DNA of 51,868 nt from Candidatus Allofournierella merdigallinarum (GTDB lineage: Bacteria > Bacillota > Clostridia > Oscillospirales > Ruminococcaceae), in assembly GCA_019117205.1 (NCBI GenBank), contig DXAC01000086.1:1-51868 (forward strand), read 5' to 3'. This document shows positions 48,931-51,868 of the stretch, one piece after another; position 1 is the first letter of the stretch, and every line of letters begins with the position of its first letter. The notes below the pieces were generated by a model. That model was not told the DNA's origin. It made no database searches and saw only the letters and a program-made list of their open reading frames with translations. Made by a program: the position numbers and the translations under genes.

Positions 48931-48971
48931 GCGGGCAAACTAAAAGAAAAAGGGGAAAAGGGGAAAGGCAT

Positions 48972-50267
48972 ATGTTGACTGCGATCACCGGGGTGAACTG
49001 GGGCGACGAGGGCAAGGGCCGCATGGTGGACCTGCTCAGCCGGGACTACGACATCGTAGCCCGCTACCAGGGAGGCAACAACGCGGGGCACACCGTGAAG
49101 AACGAGCGGGGTAAGTTCGTTTTGAACCTGCTGCCCTCCGGCATCCTGCGGCCGGGGGTGGTGTGCGTGATGGGCGGCGGCATGGTCATCGACCCGGCCC
49201 ATCTGGAAAAGGAGATCGCCGCCCTGCGGCAAAAGGGCGTGGAGATCGGCCCCGAAAACCTGAAGATCAGCGACCGGTCCACCGTCTGTATGCCCTGGCA
49301 CGTGGCGGAGGACGGCCTGGAGGAGGACCGGCTTTCCGCCAGCGGCAGCCAGTTCGGCTCCACCCGGCGGGGCATCGCCTACGCCTACGGCGACAAGTTC
49401 ATGAAAAAGACCCTGCGGATGGGGGACCTGCTCCGCCTGGACGAGGGCCGCAAGCGGCATCTGGCCACCATCGTGGAGTGGAAGAACCTGACGCTGGAGC
49501 GGGTCTACGGCGCGCGGCCCATCGACCTGGACGAGACCTGGGCCTGGTGCGAAAAGTACGGCGAGGTGTTCCGGGACTACGTCTGCGACACCGGCGAGTA
49601 CCTGGCCGCCGCCGACGACGCGGGCAAAAAGATCCTGTTCGAGGCCCAGCTGGGGGCGCTGCGGGACATCGACTTCGGCATCTACCCCTACACCAGTTCC
49701 TCCAATGTGATCGGGGCCTACGCCCCCATCGGCGCGGGGCTGCCCGGCCACAAGCTGGACAAGAGCATCGGCATCATGAAAGCCTACTCCTCCTGTGTGG
49801 GCGAGGGCCCCTTTGCCGCCGAGCTGGCCATGAGCGAGGAGGAAAAACACCTGCTGCGGGAGGCGGGCCACGAGTACGGCGCGGCCACCGGCCGGCCCCG
49901 GCGGGTGGGCCCCTTTGACGTGGTGGCCAGCCGCTACGGCGCCGCCTGCCAGGGGGCGGACGAGCTGGCCCTGACCTTGCTGGACGTGCTGGACTACATG
50001 GAGGAGATCCCGGTGGTGGAGAAGTACCTGGTGGACGGCAAAGAGACCGGACGCTTCCCCATGGGCACCGCCCTGGAGGAGGCAAAGCCGGTGGTGAAGA
50101 CGCTGCCCGGCTGGCGCTGCCCCATCGGCGGCTGCCGGCGCTGGGCCGACCTGCCCGAGGCGGCGAAAAACTACGTGCGCTACATCGAGCAGGCGGTGGG
50201 CCGGCCCATCCGCTATATCTCGGTGGGCCCCGACCGGGACGCTTTCCTCCTCAAGGACGGCGAATAA
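48972..50267 (+). CDS. purA: Adenylosuccinate synthase
   Basis: GTP-dependent enzyme joining IMP and aspartate, first step to AMP. The 431-residue product has the P-loop-like NWGDEGKGRMVD (catalytic Asp), NNAGHTV with the catalytic His, SGSQFGSTRRGIAYAYGDK, and the C-terminal FDVVASRYGA/base-binding region. The usual T-Q-W-G-D is V-N-W-G-D here and a few positions differ from the E. coli type, but the active site is intact. ATG 48972 follows GGGGAAAGG. A terminator in its leader implies conditional expression. Confidence 0.94.
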   Translation: MLTAITGVNWGDEGKGRMVDLLSRDYDIVARYQGGNNAGHTVKNERGKFVLNLLPSGILRPGVVCVMGGGMVIDPAHLEKEIAALRQKGVEIGPENLKISDRSTVCMPWHVAEDGLEEDRLSASGSQFGSTRRGIAYAYGDKFMKKTLRMGDLLRLDEGRKRHLATIVEWKNLTLERVYGARPIDLDETWAWCEKYGEVFRDYVCDTGEYLAAADDAGKKILFEAQLGALRDIDFGIYPYTSSSNVIGAYAPIGAGLPGHKLDKSIGIMKAYSSCVGEGPFAAELAMSEEEKHLLREAGHEYGAATGRPRRVGPFDVVASRYGAACQGADELALTLLDVLDYMEEIPVVEKYLVDGKETGRFPMGTALEEAKPVVKTLPGWRCPIGGCRRWADLPEAAKNYVRYIEQAVGRPIRYISVGPDRDAFLLKDGE

Positions 50268-50270
50268 AAC

Positions 50271-50307
50271 AAAAAAGCAGCGCCCCCGGCGGGGGCGCTG
50301 CTTTTTT
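50271..50307. terminator. Bidirectional terminator, purA / CPBP gene
   Basis: AAAAAAGCAGCGCCCCCG pairs with CGGGGGCGCTGCTTTTTT around GC region, with T6 in both directions. Confidence 0.92.
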
Positions 50308-50311
50308 GCGG

Positions 50312-51433
50312 TCAGTTCAAAGGCCCGTACAGGGGCGGCTGCTTTGCCCCGGCGTCCTGCGGCGGCACCGGCGCGTCCGGCGCGGCGGGGGAGGCGGGAA
50401 CTTCCAGCGGCAGGCAGGGCAGCGGTCTGCGCCAGTAGCGGCTGGCCAGGCTGGGCAGATAGAGGATCGCCAGCAGCACGCCGCTGACCAGCACCTCTCC
50501 CCAGCCCAGCACCTGGCCGGAGATCACCGCGGTGCTGCCGGCAAAAACGGCGATCAGATTGTTGTTCAAAAAGTGGAGCGTCACCGGCACCCACACGGTG
50601 CGGGTCTTGTGCTGGGCGTAGCCGAAAAAGGCCGCCAGGCACACGCAGAGCACGATCTGGTTGGCAAGGCTTTGCAGCCAGGTGGCGGGGCTGTAATAGA
50701 AGACGTTCAGCGGCAGGTGCCAAAAGCCCCACAGCACGCCCAGCAGCACCACGCCCCGCTTTGCCCCGAACCGCTTTTGCAAAAGGGGCTGCAAAAAGGC
50801 CCGCCAGCCGTACTCCTCGCCGAAAAACGGGGTGAACGCCAGCGCGAAGCTCAACGGCAGGGTGATGAGCACCGCCAGGCTGTAAACGGGATCGGTGGAA
50901 AAGCCCATCTGGGCCAGGGTGATGGTGGGGTCGGCCAGCCTGGAGATAAGGATCAGGATGGCGTACCGGCCCAGATAGAGCGCCAGGAACACCAGCACCG
51001 TGGTCACCACCCCTTTGCCGCCGGCGCCGGTCAGCCGCAGGCCGCCCACGGTGCGGCGGGCTTTGCCGTCTGCAAAATAGAGGATCCAGCACAGCAGGGT
51101 GCCCACCATCAGCACCCCGGTGAGGATGCCGCCGGACAGCTCGGGGCCCAGCCCGGTAAAGGACAGCGCCATGCTCAGCACCAGCATCAGCCCGGTGAGG
51201 GCCAGGTAGGCCCCGTAGAACAGGCGGGGCAGCATCTTGTCATCCCGCCGGGTGGCCAGCAGCGCCAGCATCACACCGGCGGCGGGGTAGAACATCTGGG
51301 CGGTGGCAAAGGTGGTGGTGTCGCCGCCCGCCCGCAGCACCAGCGCCATGGGAAAGCCCATGAGATAGGGCACGCCGAACGCCACCGCGAAGAAGATGGC
51401 AAGCTGCTTTTTTTCTGTTTTGGTCCATTCCAT
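50312..51433 (-). CDS. CPBP family intramembrane metalloprotease
   Basis: Membrane protein of 373 residues with about eight to ten transmembrane helices and a Pro-rich cytoplasmic tail. The CPBP (Abi/Rce1-like) motifs are present: EEYGWRAFL (Glu-Glu-x3-Arg), FWHLPLN (His) and HFLNNN (His/Asn). Bacterial members include bacteriocin self-immunity and maturation proteases. ATG 51433 is preceded by GGGAGG. It begins 18 bases after the DUF3169 gene, so they are cotranscribed. Substrate unknown. Confidence 0.9.
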   Translation of the reverse strand: MEWTKTEKKQLAIFFAVAFGVPYLMGFPMALVLRAGGDTTTFATAQMFYPAAGVMLALLATRRDDKMLPRLFYGAYLALTGLMLVLSMALSFTGLGPELSGGILTGVLMVGTLLCWILYFADGKARRTVGGLRLTGAGGKGVVTTVLVFLALYLGRYAILILISRLADPTITLAQMGFSTDPVYSLAVLITLPLSFALAFTPFFGEEYGWRAFLQPLLQKRFGAKRGVVLLGVLWGFWHLPLNVFYYSPATWLQSLANQIVLCVCLAAFFGYAQHKTRTVWVPVTLHFLNNNLIAVFAGSTAVISGQVLGWGEVLVSGVLLAILYLPSLASRYWRRPLPCLPLEVPASPAAPDAPVPPQDAGAKQPPLYGPLN

Positions 51434-51451
51434 CGTTTGTTTCCTCCCGGT

Positions 51452-51868
51452 TCATTCGGTTTTGGCCTTGCCGTGTTCCAGCTTGTAGGCCCGCAGAAGA
51501 TAGGTGAGGGTCTGGGTGAGCCACAGCCCGCCCAGCAGCACCGCCCACAGCACATTGGCGCCGCCGTACATCACCGCCAGCAACGCCACCAGCAGGGCGA
51601 AAGGATAGATGCTGGTCATGGTGATGTAGGTGTGGTAGCCGCACTCGCCGATGCGCTGGCGCTCGGCCTCGTCGCAGCTGGCGTACCAGTCCTTTTGAAA
51701 GCGCAGATCGAACACGTTGCCCCGCTTTTCCGGCGCAAGGCGCTGCTCGGCCCGCACCACCGCCGCCTGCAGCCCGTAGCTCCAGGCCAGTTCGGCGATC
51801 ATAAGCGGCACCACCGCCAGGGCGGGAACGGCGCTTTCCCACAGGGTCACGGCGGGCACCGCAAGGCA
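51452..51868 (-). CDS. DUF3169 family membrane protein, 5' end beyond the window
   Basis: The frame stays open to the window edge; 139 C-terminal residues are visible. At least three transmembrane segments and the sequence RGNVFDLRFQKDWYASCDEAERQRIGECGYHTY match the DUF3169 family, whose members usually sit beside CPBP proteases and an HTH regulator in Firmicutes, as here. Function unknown, perhaps membrane stress or peptide immunity. A GTG at 51859 is in frame but the upstream codons continue, so it is not taken as the start. Confidence 0.75.
   Translation of the reverse strand, partial: CLAVPAVTLWESAVPALAVVPLMIAELAWSYGLQAAVVRAEQRLAPEKRGNVFDLRFQKDWYASCDEAERQRIGECGYHTYITMTSIYPFALLVALLAVMYGGANVLWAVLLGGLWLTQTLTYLLRAYKLEHGKAKTE

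Overview
The window is a very GC-rich (mostly G/C in third codon positions) piece of a bacterial chromosome. The rpsK-rpsD-rpoA-rplQ order, the sporulation genes spoIIE and spoIIID, strong Shine-Dalgarno sites, sigma-A promoters (many with an extended TGn -10) and abundant U-tailed intrinsic terminators point to a Gram-positive Firmicute. I infer a high-GC Clostridia of the Oscillospiraceae/Ruminococcaceae type; no rRNA or tRNA is present to confirm this. Genes are densely packed and no insertion sequence, prophage or CRISPR array was recognised.

Layout. 1-3.6 kb: end of the ribosomal/RNA polymerase operon, then a long-form PRPP synthetase. 3.6-5.4 kb: minus-strand NifX-like protein, methyltransferase and acetyltransferase. 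5.6-10.4 kb: spoIIE, then a BlaI-type repressor overlapping an M56/M23 fusion protease. 10.4-12.2 kb: aldolase and an OGG-type DNA glycosylase. 12.2-12.8 kb: a non-coding stretch with a cluster of DnaA-box-like 9-mers. 12.8-23.7 kb: a plus-strand run of rlmB, a catalytically degenerate P-type-ATPase-like membrane protein, an EF-G paralogue, greA, lysS, a patatin, ruvX and a CarD-family regulator. 24-33.6 kb: CLC channel, DUF1836 protein, a cobalamin-riboswitch operon (DUF4430 lipoprotein plus ECF S component), glmM with a hexapeptide-repeat partner, YitT-MATE, and a DUF4358/DHHW pair. 33.8-37.5 kb: lactaldehyde-reductase-like alcohol dehydrogenase, a flavoprotein disulfide reductase divergent from an Fe-S aldo/keto reductase, and spoIIID. 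37.6-48.8 kb: two amino-acid/peptide modules: AbgT transporter with two paralogous amidohydrolases, then NhaC antiporter, Asp/Glu racemase, threonine aldolase, GNAT, class V PLP enzyme and RidA, with a divergent Crp/Fnr regulator. 48.8-51.9 kb: purA with a terminator in its leader, and a CPBP protease with a DUF3169 protein cut by the window edge.

How the parts work together. The ends of the window are housekeeping functions (translation, transcription, purine and cell-wall precursors). The 37-48 kb region looks like an accessory catabolic block: import of acyl-amino acids or dipeptides, hydrolysis, racemisation, aldol cleavage and RidA clean-up of reactive enamines, probably under the Crp/Fnr protein. 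Standout observations are an in-frame amber codon in nhaC (the only TAG among about 48 stop codons examined), the pseudo-P-type ATPase with a long repetitive N-terminus, the DnaA-box-like cluster, the BlaI-controlled M56/M23 fusion whose M23 domain lacks one catalytic His, and intrinsic terminators placed inside the leaders of yitT and purA.
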